Below, piece after piece: positions 1 through 8,504 of a stretch of 20,774 nucleotides of DNA. The notes beneath the pieces are model-generated. The model was not told the DNA's origin and did not search any database. It saw only the letters and a program-made list of their open reading frames with translations. The position numbers and the translations under genes were made by a program. Where the stretch lies: contig FTLJ01000727.1 in the NCBI GenBank assembly GCA_900155495.1, positions 276 to 21,049 of the forward strand, read 5' to 3'. Source of the DNA: Porogramme epimiltina. Lineage: Eukaryota > Basidiomycota > Agaricomycetes > Polyporales > Polyporaceae. Position 1 is the stretch's first letter. The number at the start of each line of letters is the position of its first letter.

Positions 1-23
1 CAAGGGCAATAAACACGGATACC

Positions 24-44
24 AAAAAAAAAAAAAAAAAAAAA
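24..44 (+). repeat. A21 homopolymer tract
   Basis: Twenty-one consecutive A residues. It may be a mononucleotide microsatellite or the 3' tail of a retrotransposed sequence to the left of the window. No target-site duplication or element body can be judged here, because only 23 bases precede it. Confidence 0.9.
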
Positions 45-1367
45 TACCGCACCATCATTTGAGCCCATGTGAGCAGCACGAGAAGATAGGAAGCTGGCGC
101 GTTACACTTCCGGCATAACGTAACGCTTTGCTTACCAAGAGCTTCTAGCTCCGAGTCGAATTTGCTTGGAGACGTCTCATCGTCAGCGCACACTACTCAG
201 AGTGTTTGTTGAACATAGAACGTCGAGTGTCGGAAGTGGTACATCCTTCCTGTGATCGGCCTGACCAGACGGGTGCCCCCGATGGCGCAACGGGTTGCTT
301 GTTATCGGAATTCATAGACCACCTGCAATCCGGGTCGCTGGAATGGAAGAGAAACCGCCGGCACCGAATCAGGGACTGCGAAGCACACGCTGACGTGAAT
401 CGTATACGCGGCGGCGTGCTCAGATCTTTCAAAGTCGGCGAAAGGGGCCAGATCTTCTCGCATCCGTCCAGTGTGGGACTTAAGGTGCGTCTGCCATGTC
501 CGCCGATGCACAGAGGCGTGCCTAACCTTGACCCTTGACAGCCTTACTTGCAAGGTTGGGCTTCGCGCCCACAAGCTTACATCTGAAGCCAAGGCGGAGC
601 GGGGGTTTTAGCGGGAGCGTTTCAACGCCCTGAAGGGTTGCGGAGAAGGCGTGTGGAGGGGGGATCGCGGTGTCTGGTCAGGCTGATGTAGAATCTGTCG
701 ATCAGTATGGCGACTGACATGTGGATATCCAGACAACAGGCCATACCCGGCTAGTTTCCTCAACCCTAGGGGACAAGCTGCAAATCACGAGATGCGCATC
801 AATCTTGTGTCTTTCGGAGGCAATAGTGGAGATAGCGCCTGGTGAGCCGTATGTCCTCTTTTTACCTATATCTAGCTAGATGAGGCTCGCGGGAAGAGCC
901 GATGTTGAGTATCAGCCCCACAAGTTCCTGGGCCACCCATACCTGATAGAAGGGGTATGAGGTAATGGTCGATCCCAAGCTTTTCCAGCTGATGTAGCGC
1001 GATTACCACACTTCGTCGCTCGCCCTCTACTCATGAGAAAACTTCGGCTGAGGCTGGTCGCGCAGCGAACGTGAGCTTTGCAAAAGCCAATCAGGCAGGA
1101 AAGAGCCACAAAGTGGGGCTAGACGGTGGCTTTAGGTACCCGCGCGCCTCACGGGATATACGTGGGCTTTCGCAGGCGAGGCGCGCAGTTGACGCGCCCC
1201 CACGCGAAGGTTAATGGAACGTGCCGGAAGGGGCAACGCAGGAGCGGGGACGGCGTGATGCCGAAGAAGAGCCTCTGGCTCGCCCTTTGAATGGCGACGA
1301 CGGCGCGGGCGGGCGGATGGGGCATAGTCCCCTCCTCTCTTCTCGCCCCGTCCGTCGCGCGCGGTCG

Positions 1368-1375
1368 CATATTTA
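1368..1375 (+). promoter_or_regulatory. TATA-like element upstream of the DUF6534-type gene
   Basis: CATATTTA sits in an otherwise very GC-rich stretch, about 210 nt upstream of the chosen ATG at 1585. It is an isolated AT-rich box in the right orientation and is a reasonable core promoter candidate if the 5'UTR is 100-180 nt. No transcript start can be confirmed from sequence. Confidence 0.35.
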
Positions 1376-1584
1376 GCTGCGTCGCTCCCGCGCTACCAGA
1401 TGCAATATATCTCACCGCGCCCCGCTCTCCATGTTGCCGCGTGCTCGCCCTTCCCCGCGTCGTCATCCGTCCCGTCCGCCCGTCCGCCGCTGTCTCCATC
1501 TCCCCTGCCTCCACCACTGCGCCCCGCCGCCTCTGCTCTGACGCTCATCACAGTGCACGCTGCGGGCACACTAGGCACGCAGCC

Positions 1585-3383
1585 ATGCCGCTCTCTCTGG
1601 CCGAGGTTGAAGCACACCCTGGGCGGTACATCGGTCCTGCCCTCGTCACGATGGCGCTCCAGATGCTCGAGACGGGCGTGCTCATCAACCAAAGTTTCAC
1701 ATTCTGGATGCGCGCCGAGCGCGAGCTCAGGGTGGTCCTCGCGCTCGTCACGTTCGTAACGGCAATCGCGTTGTGAGTCGTGTCCCCTTAACCCTTCACT
1801 GCCCATGCTGACGACCAGACGACCATGCCAGCACACAGACAGCGCTTACGTTTTATGCGGCATGGAGGATGTACGTGCTCAACTTCGGGAACTGGGTGCG
1901 TTTTTCAATGGCTGGGTAGACCGCGGGGCTGTGGAATTCATCGGTGGGTGTAGTATCTCAGTGTTGGGTTCTTTTGGGTCGACAAGATCCAATCCATCGC
2001 CGTACGTCCATATCCTCTTATCGCACATTTAGCCCAAACCAACCGGCCGCGCACTAGACGGTCATTATGGCTACGCCCGTTCAAGCATTTCTCATTTGGA
2101 GGTGTTGGACGGTACGGTTGTCGTCATCCACTGCCTCGTTCTCTGCCTCAGCTTCTTTTGACAGCTCTTCAATCGGAGCCGTGTATTGCTCGTAAGTGCT
2201 TCTCTTCTTCTCCCGTCCCGCTCATCTCACCTGCTTTTGAGCGCACAGGTGACGCTTTCGGCGTTACTTCTCACGACGGCTATTGCAAGCGTCTTCGTCA
2301 CCGTCAATACGTTTCAGTTTCACTTCGGCATCGTACAAGTGGAAGACGGGCCATTGCCAAAAGTCCAGGTATGTTTTACTCCCCCATTGATTACTAATGA
2401 TCCTGAGGTCATTCATATGTTTAGGTTAATCCGACATGTACGCGAAGCCAGCTTGTGTAGCAGTTATATCGACTCACGCCGAGGTTACTCCAGTCGTACT
2501 CAGCTTATCCTGTTCCGCACGTACGTTGTATTACGCGGACCTTGTGTCTTCGGCCCTCATCTTCGTCCCCTACCAGTCTTGGACGTCCTCGTAACAGGCA
2601 TTTGTGGGTACCCGACGACACCTCCGTTGTTCACGGCCGCCAATATTGACCCTACCCTTACCTCAACTGTCCGACAGTGCTCACTTTCCTCGCCCGCTCA
2701 AAGCAGAACGTCACGTCCTCAAGGTTCCGCAGGGTACAGTCTGATTCTCCCGTCGTAATATTTGATGGTCGAAGTCCTGAGGAGGAGTGTCTAGGTCATC
2801 AGGCGTCTGACCCTCCTCATCTGGGAGGCCGCCCTTCCACCATGTATCTGCGCAATCCTAACTGTGACCACTTACCTCACGCTGGTACGTCTATCGCGCT
2901 CTGTTGCAGCATCACTCTCACAGTATATACTCAGGTGAATGAGAACTACTGGGATCTCACGTTCCAGGGCATTCTGGGCAAACTTTATGTTATCTCCCTC
3001 TTTGTTACGCTGTGAGTCACCGTCCAATCTTCTCCAGGGGGCTTGTTACTTGTCTCTCCGCTTACATTCCGCTCGTATGAAGTAACGGCCGCCAAGACCT
3101 GCAAAATACCCCAGTCAACGGAATATCTACCAATCGGATATCCAATATAGCGTGGAGCTCGCCCATACAAGTCACTGTCAGTCTCACCATGAGTGTTTTC
3201 TCATCACGGCGCCCTTTGACCCTCACTCTTCGTGCACAGATCCCGACGGACATCGAGCGTGGGGGAGCCTCCAGCAGGTCGACCAGGAACACGGACGGCC
3301 GCAGCGCGATCGAGACACCGACGGACCCCATTCGCGACGGCGTTCACGTGCATGTCGCGTCTGCCTCCGAAAAGCCTCCATGA
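1585..3383 (+). CDS. Seven-span DUF6534-type membrane protein, 13 exons, 363 aa
   Basis: I rebuilt this gene by joining GT-AG introns: exons 1585-1772, 1832-1895, 1954-2001, 2058-2111, 2165-2191, 2249-2368, 2425-2437, 2494-2520, 2577-2603, 2678-2733, 2795-2884, 2935-3011 and 3083-3383. They total 1092 nt in one frame, ending TGA. The introns are 50-74 nt. The product has hydrophobic spans near residues 13-35, 47-70, 100-117, 125-150, 172-195, 212-238 and 245-264. The core matches the basidiomycete DUF6534 pattern as I know it: SALLDVLV (span 5), a basic loop of small and charged residues, WEAALPP (span 6), then GKLYVISLFVTLNGR where the family usually has K-LY-N-SLL-TLN-R. A polar tail of about 95 residues follows, with charged blocks (TDIERGG, TPTDPIRDG) and the end VASASEKPP. 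The biochemical role of this family is unknown to me. The region 3171-3239 could be one more in-frame intron. Donor GTGGGT of intron 9 and the 13-nt exon 7 are the least certain joins. Confidence 0.8.
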
Positions 3384-4839
3384 TCGTGTGTGCAGTAGCC
3401 CCCTCCAGCCCGTCATCCCCGGGTCCCAGCTATAATTGGCCCTACCTGGATGCCGATTGTGCGTTACCTGACGCCGCGGTTCCCGTAACCGCGCTGCCAC
3501 AACGTCCTAGCCTTCCACATGCATATGAGGGCCTCAGAATCAAGGTTCGCTCTCTTCGGGATCAGACCTCCGTCTGTCACACCTCGAACGCGTGTTATGA
3601 CGCTGCATCAACCCTGCGCTGGGTAGAGTGTTAATGCGCCCCCTGTCTGACAAGGACATTTCGTTTCCGAGGTGACGTCACGGGCCTGGTGTATTCACTG
3701 CATTCCGAAGGCGGACAGTCTATGGTCCGATGGTTCGAAACTCTCCACATTCGTTTCCTCTCTACTGCTCGTGCATCCCTAACGCATCATCCACGCGTTG
3801 TTAACGACCCATCCTGGTACATTACTACTAGATAGTCCACTTAGGACTTCTACTATACCACCGCCTACTGCTGGTCATGTCCCCGGATCCTCCACCACAC
3901 CTCATTTGACTCGTGTTGCAATAATACGGCCCTGTTTCGTTTGACTTCCCTCGATGTGCCGTCCGGTCCCGGCCCCTCTAAACTGGGTACGGAAAGGGCG
4001 GCCTTGTCGACAGTGCACAGTGAAAGATCTAGAGGGCAAACATACCCTCCCCCCCTCCCGTGCGTCCATTCGCAACTTCCTCTCGCAGCGACTCGAGCTC
4101 GACCTCTTCACTGCTGTCGCACCAGCGGGGATTTGCAACATTACTGGCGCAATAGCATACTTAATCCGAGTGATAGAGAGCGCGCGTCGCCCGGAAACTC
4201 ATTTCATGCTCTCCTTTTGACACGCTCGCACCGATTCCGTCCTGCCCATGCATTGAAGGTGGTAAATGAAGCCTCAGAGATGTTTATTAGTGAGATAACT
4301 CGAGGACAGCGGGGAACTTTGGAAGATTTAGTACACCTGGGCAGGGCTTGGAAGTTTCTGCTGCACCTGGCCAGCCACATGACTATTTGCCCTTATTTGG
4401 CACAGCTGCCACAGCACGTGCGAGGGTGAGCGAGAGCGAGTCTGTCGCTGAGGGCTTCGACTCCTTATACTTGGATCTTCATCTTGGTCGACGCATCGCC
4501 GCACGTTGGACGCAACATTAGGCTATGTGTGCCAACTAATTTGACGGACGACTTCCCGGACCAGTACGCCCACGCCCTCCACTACCCGATACAACCCCAC
4601 GTGCTATCGTCCTTGTTGCCATTGCCGTCCGCACTGGAGTTGCAACGACAAGGACAGAAAGCCTCAGCCCGACTGGGATAACGTTATCGGAACTATCGCT
4701 CCGTGACCCGGCCTTCGTGCCTCTTCGCGACTTCTGAAGACCTGACAGTTTGCCTATCGCCGCCTCTGAACGCAACCTTGCAGAACATCGCCGTGTCGGA
4801 AGTCAAACCTTGCCTGCCTCCCGGCCCGTACTAGTGATT
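3384..4839. other. Intergenic region between the membrane-protein gene and the F-box array
   Basis: About 1.45 kb without a gene I can support. It must contain the 3'UTR and terminator of the upstream gene, but I see no clear polyadenylation signal. The longest + strand frame here (3941-4429) has unbiased composition and no recognisable motif. A short stretch at about 4080-4220 reads as a hydrophobic peptide faintly like a DUF6534 span and might be a decayed relic. Homology with the upstream parts of F2 and F3 begins to be visible near 4690 (for example the phrase CCTTCGTGCCTCTTC, also present at 10648). Confidence 0.5.
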
Positions 4840-4880
4840 GCATCAAGGATTTGCTATTGTTTGGCATTCCACATGGACAC
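4840..4880 (+). promoter_or_regulatory. Conserved F-box upstream block (F1), CACATGG core
   Basis: The stretch GCATCAAGGATTTGCTATTG followed by TTTGGCATTCCACATGGACAC aligns closely with blocks upstream of F2 (8211-8250) and F3 (10765-10805), and less fully with F4 and F6. The core is CACRTGG, an E-box-like site of the kind bound by bHLH factors. Its preservation across duplicated promoters that have otherwise drifted suggests function, but common descent alone could explain part of it. Confidence 0.5.
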
Positions 4881-5071
4881 GCCGTGTTACTACCGCAGAC
4901 TATCGCCGAGCTTACGCTCCGAGTCAGTGAGCCCGACGCGTGTCTATCGTCTTCGTTCAAACTTGCTTGTGCTCACATTACGAGTGTTGTCTCAGTGTTT
5001 TGAATCCTCGCAGTAATCAGAATCGGGCCTACACGCCATCATCTTGTCGCAGTGTCCTATGCTCCTCCATC

Positions 5072-5159
5072 GTACGTTTGCCCATTACAGTGTCGCCAAT
5101 GCATAGAACTCGATCCTGATCACCGTCTTGGCTTTCTCTTTATCCACGTATACCGATAG
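5072..5159 (+). other. Predicted 5'UTR intron of F1 (88 nt)
   Basis: Donor GTACGTTT, branch-like CCTGATC at about 5114-5120, acceptor GATAG. The same donor, branch and acceptor arrangement is seen upstream of F2, F3, F4 and F6, so it is very likely a real leader intron. In F1 splicing joins an upstream ATG (5059) in frame with the main coding exon and would add 14 residues. The paralogues do not keep that ATG. Confidence 0.65.
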
Positions 5160-5188
5160 AACTCCCATCGCGAGAACTCTCCAACGCA

Positions 5189-6820
5189 ATGGATCATCTA
5201 CGCCCCTCTCCTGCATTATCACTCCCTCCGGAGATCCTTTCCTACGTCTTCTCTTTGTCTGGCTATTCCCTCACAGGACCTAGGACCCTCCGGCTTGCCC
5301 ACGTGTGTCGCCAATGGCGCGAGGTCCTCCTTGGACACTCTGAGTATTGGGTAGATGTCATCGCTTCTTCAAACTTCCATCAGGATACGAATGTCTCCTT
5401 TCTCAAATTCATTCTCGCTCAATCCTCCCCACGCCGAATCAGATTGAACAACATCTGCTTCTCTCCCTTCGTAACCACACTCCTCGCCCCCAACTGGCAC
5501 CGCGTCGTCTTTCTTGACGTCAAGATCCAGAATCGAGATCATCTACGATCTCTTCATACTGTTTTGCAACATTCCCAATCCTCCGGTCTCCGTGAACTCC
5601 TGCTAACGTTCCAGTCCACCTATCTTGGCCTCTCCCAATACGACCTTGTCCCTCTGCCGCACAACGCCCTCCCCGCTCTTCGCCGCCTTCGTTCTCCAAT
5701 CCCATACCTACCGTACATCGCCGTATCCTCACTCCGCCATCTTGAGGTTTCTAGATTTTCCGGTTATTTCATTCAATTCGGCGCCCAAACCCAGACACTC
5801 TCGACACTCTTTGATTACCTTGCAATTTGTACGGAGCTGGAGACGCTGTTCATTGAACGTCTGTCACCTATCGGCTCCGAGATTCCCTCCAAGTCTCGCG
5901 ATATCTACCTTCATCGTCTTCAAATGCTCTCCATCAGCGACACCAGCTTCATCCACACCGGCACCATTCTCTCCACGCTCAGGTTCCGTGATACGGTCGC
6001 CGTCAGCCTCGACTGTCGCAAGTGGATCCAGATAGACAAAATCTGCGAGGTGCTGCCCCACACACGCCCCAGCGCCGACACCCTCCGCATAACTATCTGC
6101 GACAGACGTGCTATCATAGTTGACCTCCTCGAAGGCAGCGCGCCGCGGCTCAGAATAGAACTCGGGTTGCACTTCCCAATCCTCGACCATATGGTCCGCA
6201 TGTTCCCGGAGAGCGCCGGTGTCACTGCGCTCGAGTGGAGCAACGATGGCCGGCGCCTGACCTCGGGACTGGATCGAGACTGGGAGAAACTCCTCCTCAA
6301 TTTTCCTTCCCTCACCCGCCTCTCCGTGCGCGGCATTGACGGGGACACGCTGGCGAAGGCTCTCTGCAGGCTACACGGCCCCGACCTCGCGCCCGCGCCG
6401 CCGTGCCTGTTCCTCGCTGAGATCACCGTCGCGTGGAATGCAGACGAGATGGAGCGCGCAATAGAGCACCAGATGGAATGTGAGATGGACCGGGAGCGCA
6501 AGATGGGACGCAAGGTGCCGCGCGAGCTCTGGCAGCGTGCGGGGGCGACGTCCGCGGCACGCGTAGACTCCATCGCGAGGGCCCTCATGGTCGCCCTGGT
6601 GCGCCGCGCTCAACACGACCACGTGCGGCCTCTCGTGCGTGTGGAGTTGTCCGAGTACTACGACCCGAGCGGTGCACCGTCCGTAGAGGGCATGCAAGCG
6701 GTGGAGAACGTGCTCGTGTTGCTGCGCACGCTCGTCGACGGCCCCGTCATCTTCACAAAGATAGTGGGGCCGATGGCCACTCCGTCAAGCACTCCCCTTC
6801 TTTCCGTCCCCGTCCGCTGA
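5189..6820 (+). CDS. F-box protein F1, 543 aa
   Basis: Single coding exon. The F-box lies at about residues 9-55, with LPPEIL at 12-17, HVCRQWR at 38-44 and SEYW at 51-54, the usual spacing of the Skp1-binding motif. F-box proteins generally recruit substrates to SCF ubiquitin ligases in cytosol or nucleus; no substrate can be inferred here. The rest is a leucine-rich region without canonical repeats, with phrases shared across the array: ILAPNWHRVVFLDV, CTELETL, VTALEWS, FPSLTRLSVRG, EITVAWNADEM, and a C-terminal VIFTKIVGPMATPSS. A charged stretch (about residues 420-455) sits before GATSAARV. The start at 5189 gives MDHL, as the second ATG of F5 does. The codons just before it still encode SRELSNA, matching the N-terminus of F4 (SRELANP), so F1 lost the F4-type start or uses the spliced ATG at 5059. 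Confidence 0.93.
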   Translation: MDHLRPSPALSLPPEILSYVFSLSGYSLTGPRTLRLAHVCRQWREVLLGHSEYWVDVIASSNFHQDTNVSFLKFILAQSSPRRIRLNNICFSPFVTTLLAPNWHRVVFLDVKIQNRDHLRSLHTVLQHSQSSGLRELLLTFQSTYLGLSQYDLVPLPHNALPALRRLRSPIPYLPYIAVSSLRHLEVSRFSGYFIQFGAQTQTLSTLFDYLAICTELETLFIERLSPIGSEIPSKSRDIYLHRLQMLSISDTSFIHTGTILSTLRFRDTVAVSLDCRKWIQIDKICEVLPHTRPSADTLRITICDRRAIIVDLLEGSAPRLRIELGLHFPILDHMVRMFPESAGVTALEWSNDGRRLTSGLDRDWEKLLLNFPSLTRLSVRGIDGDTLAKALCRLHGPDLAPAPPCLFLAEITVAWNADEMERAIEHQMECEMDRERKMGRKVPRELWQRAGATSAARVDSIARALMVALVRRAQHDHVRPLVRVELSEYYDPSGAPSVEGMQAVENVLVLLRTLVDGPVIFTKIVGPMATPSSTPLLSVPVR

Positions 6821-7171
6821 GTTCAGAGGTAACACCTACTCGCCACGACTCCCAGACACGCCTCGTCCGCGTACGCTACATATCCCTCATGGTCCGCTAC
6901 GCATCGCCCCACTACAGCACTCTACGCTACTCAGGCATCCCCATGGCGGATACTATCATGTTTATGAACATCGATGCGGAACGTCGTACAATTGCAAAAC
7001 TCCGTGATAGACGTCCTAGTATGCAATCTCGAGAATGTGGGCTTGCAATGGAGGCCATCCTATAGGGAAATCTCGCAACGGGCATATTCAGTAGCACGTA
7101 GTGCGCCCAGCCGCCCAGCTCCACGTGTTCTCGACCTCGCTTTCCCCGGAAAAGGCAAATGCATATCACCG
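6821..7171 (+). promoter_or_regulatory. F1 3' flank and relic hydrophobin promoter
   Basis: No gene. From about 7030 (TGTGGGCTTGCAATGG...) this aligns with the promoter of the intact hydrophobin (18098 onward: GTGGGCTTACTGTGG), including the phrase CCGGAAAAGGCAAATGCATATCACC near 7147-7170, compared with CCGGAGAAGGCAAAAGCCTATCACT near 18233. The alignment then jumps into the middle of the signal-peptide coding sequence. The TATA region, leader and start codon are therefore deleted. Confidence 0.6.
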
Positions 7172-7591
7172 CTCCAAACTTTCCGCAGTCTACGCCGTCG
7201 CCGCGGCTCAGAATTACGACACAGGCCCTGCGCCGTGCTGCAACAGCATGGAGAGCGTGCGTCGCCCCACCTCCCTCTTCTCTTCGCGCTCGAACTAATG
7301 ATGGACTTAGTGCGTATGTCAGTTCCGCTGTGCGGTCTGCGCTGCTGTCAGCCCTCGGCCCGAGTCTTCAGGATACGACGGCACAGCTGGGTCTCGGGTG
7401 CTCCCCGATCTTTGTCGTCGCGGCTGGCTTTGGGAACACATGGAAGGCGCAGCCTGTGTGCTGCGAGAACAACAACGTCGTAAATACCGTCTCTTTCTCC
7501 TGATATGCGAAGTAATTATTCACTTGGGGTGTCTATGTAGGGCAGCGCTGTGTTGGTTGGGGATTCTGTTACGGTGCTGGATAATACATAG
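7172..7591 (+). pseudogene. Hydrophobin pseudogene after F1
   Basis: Homologous to the intact class I hydrophobin at 18433-18864 and still showing its three-exon plan: exon 1 remnant to 7256, a GTGCGT donor, exon 2 to 7489, intron 7490-7540, exon 3 from 7541. Retained motifs are PCCNSMES, LQDTTAQLGLGCSPI and VCCENNNV. Damage: the start codon and first part of the signal peptide are gone and replaced by promoter sequence; cysteine 1 is Tyr (QNYDTG against QSCNTG); cysteine 5 is Trp (GNTWK against GNACK); about 46 bp are missing in exon 3, removing cysteine 8 and the original stop; and the exon 1/exon 2 reading frame no longer joins cleanly. With three of eight disulphide cysteines lost it cannot make a normal hydrophobin. 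The first coding relic is about 7172 and the boundary is approximate. Confidence 0.88.
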
Positions 7592-8210
7592 ATGTTCTTC
7601 GCCACACAATGCCGTCCGAAAGTGCGCAATCAGGTCATTTGGTAGCTGGACGTAGTCGAACGCGTGACTCGCATCAAGAGGAGTAGAGCGACGTGGTCCC
7701 CGCGACAACACTGGCATGCCTATAAGTTGAACGAACGTGTCACCCTTATAATAAGCTCTTCGACCGTTCTAATTGCATCGCTGCATACTAGATGCGGCAT
7801 CATATAGCTGTCAGTGAGCTAAACTGGCAGACAGCTGCAGCGTGACGCACCTCGACCCCAGCAACCCCAACTAGTACACCCTCCTCTACTCAACTATAGC
7901 CGAGAGGGGCATCCTCCTTGAATTCATGTCTTGACCTGCAGCTGCTGAGCCAGCTCGACGTTGATTGTGTCCCGGTGGCGGAGTTCCGATCGGAGTTGCA
8001 AATTGAACAACCTCTGCCCGACCAGGCTCTGGGAGGGTTGAGTCTATCACTCGGCGACTCCAGCCTTTGCGCCTCTTCGTCTCTTCGCGACTTGTGGCTG
8101 TTGACCTATCGCCATCGTCCATCGCGAGCTTTTAAAATCGCGATCGCCATGGCAGTAGAGTCAAACTTCAAGCTTCAAAGCTTCAAGACCTCCCAGCCAC
8201 TCGCGGCGAT
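7592..8210. other. Pseudogene 3' flank and distal F2 upstream region
   Basis: No gene. The first 150 bases align with the 3' flank of the intact hydrophobin (for example CATAGATGTTCTTCG here against CATAGATATTCTTCG near 18913, then GTCCGAAAG). From about 7960 the sequence resembles the distal upstream regions of F1 and F3 (CCTTTGCGCCTCTTCG here, CCTTCGTGCCTCTTC there). A local repeat of CTTCAA-type words lies at about 8164-8190. Confidence 0.5.
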
Positions 8211-8250
8211 CGCGTCAAGTATTTGTTATTATTTGTTATCCCACGTGGGC
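8211..8250 (+). promoter_or_regulatory. Conserved F-box upstream block (F2), CACGTGG core
   Basis: CGCGTCAAGTATTTGTTATT followed by ATTTGTTATCCCACGTGGGC, homologous to the F1 and F3 blocks. It contains a perfect CACGTG palindrome. It lies about 170 nt upstream of the predicted leader intron, like its counterparts. Confidence 0.5.
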
Positions 8251-8419
8251 AGCCACGCCAGACTTGAATTCACTTGGTGAGCTCAACAGATATCCATCAT
8301 CCACATTTGAACTCGCTTGTACCAACATTCCCAGTGTTGCTCCAGTTTTTTTAGATCTTTGCAGTATTCTAAATTGAGCCTACTACGCCATCGCCTTATC
8401 ACGGAGGTGTGTGCCTTTG

Positions 8420-8497
8420 GTACGTTTACTCTATTTCAGTCAGGCCAAAAACGAAACTCAGTCCTGAACACGATCTTCGGTTTTCTCTTTACTCAAG
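8420..8497 (+). other. Predicted 5'UTR intron of F2 (78 nt)
   Basis: Donor GTACGTTT, branch-like TCCTGAAC near 8462, pyrimidine-rich run TTTTCTCTTTACTC, acceptor CAAG. Its position matches the leader introns of F1, F3, F4 and F6. If it is removed, the in-frame extension upstream of 8505 disappears, which supports 8505 as the start. Confidence 0.65.
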
Positions 8498-8504
8498 TGA
8501 ATGC

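Larger units (their letters stand above)
1..1584. other. Left-edge intergenic region with A21 tract and GC-rich promoter zone
   Basis: No convincing gene was found on either strand. A run of 21 A residues lies at 24-44 and could be a simple repeat or the tail of a retroposed element ending to the left. Positions about 1150-1560 are GC- and CpG-rich and give several overlapping open frames on both strands with low-complexity composition, as expected of a GC-rich promoter. The short frames between 193 and 592 on both strands resemble no family I know. The right part is probably the promoter and 5'UTR of the membrane-protein gene that starts at 1585. Confidence 0.5.

Noticed and set aside
134..148. 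15-nt word ACCAAGAGCTTCTAG repeated at 15768-15782
   Set aside because: One exact 15-mer pair in 20 kb is near what chance allows, and the flanks do not align.
193..592. Overlapping frames on both strands near the left edge
   Set aside because: Neither strand gives a family I recognise, and neither frame stands out from the other.
1149..1836. Overlapping antisense frames over the GC-rich promoter and exon 1
   Set aside because: Low-complexity Arg/Gly-rich translations from CpG-rich DNA; the + strand exon accounts for 1585-1772.
2425..2760. Apparent stops and frameshifts in the membrane-protein gene, suggesting a pseudogene
   Set aside because: Four further introns (56, 56, 74 and 61 nt) with usable splice sites remove every interruption and restore the family motif order.
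3941..4429. 162-codon + strand frame in the intergenic region
   Set aside because: No recognisable domain, no splice partners, ordinary base composition. Chance cannot be excluded.
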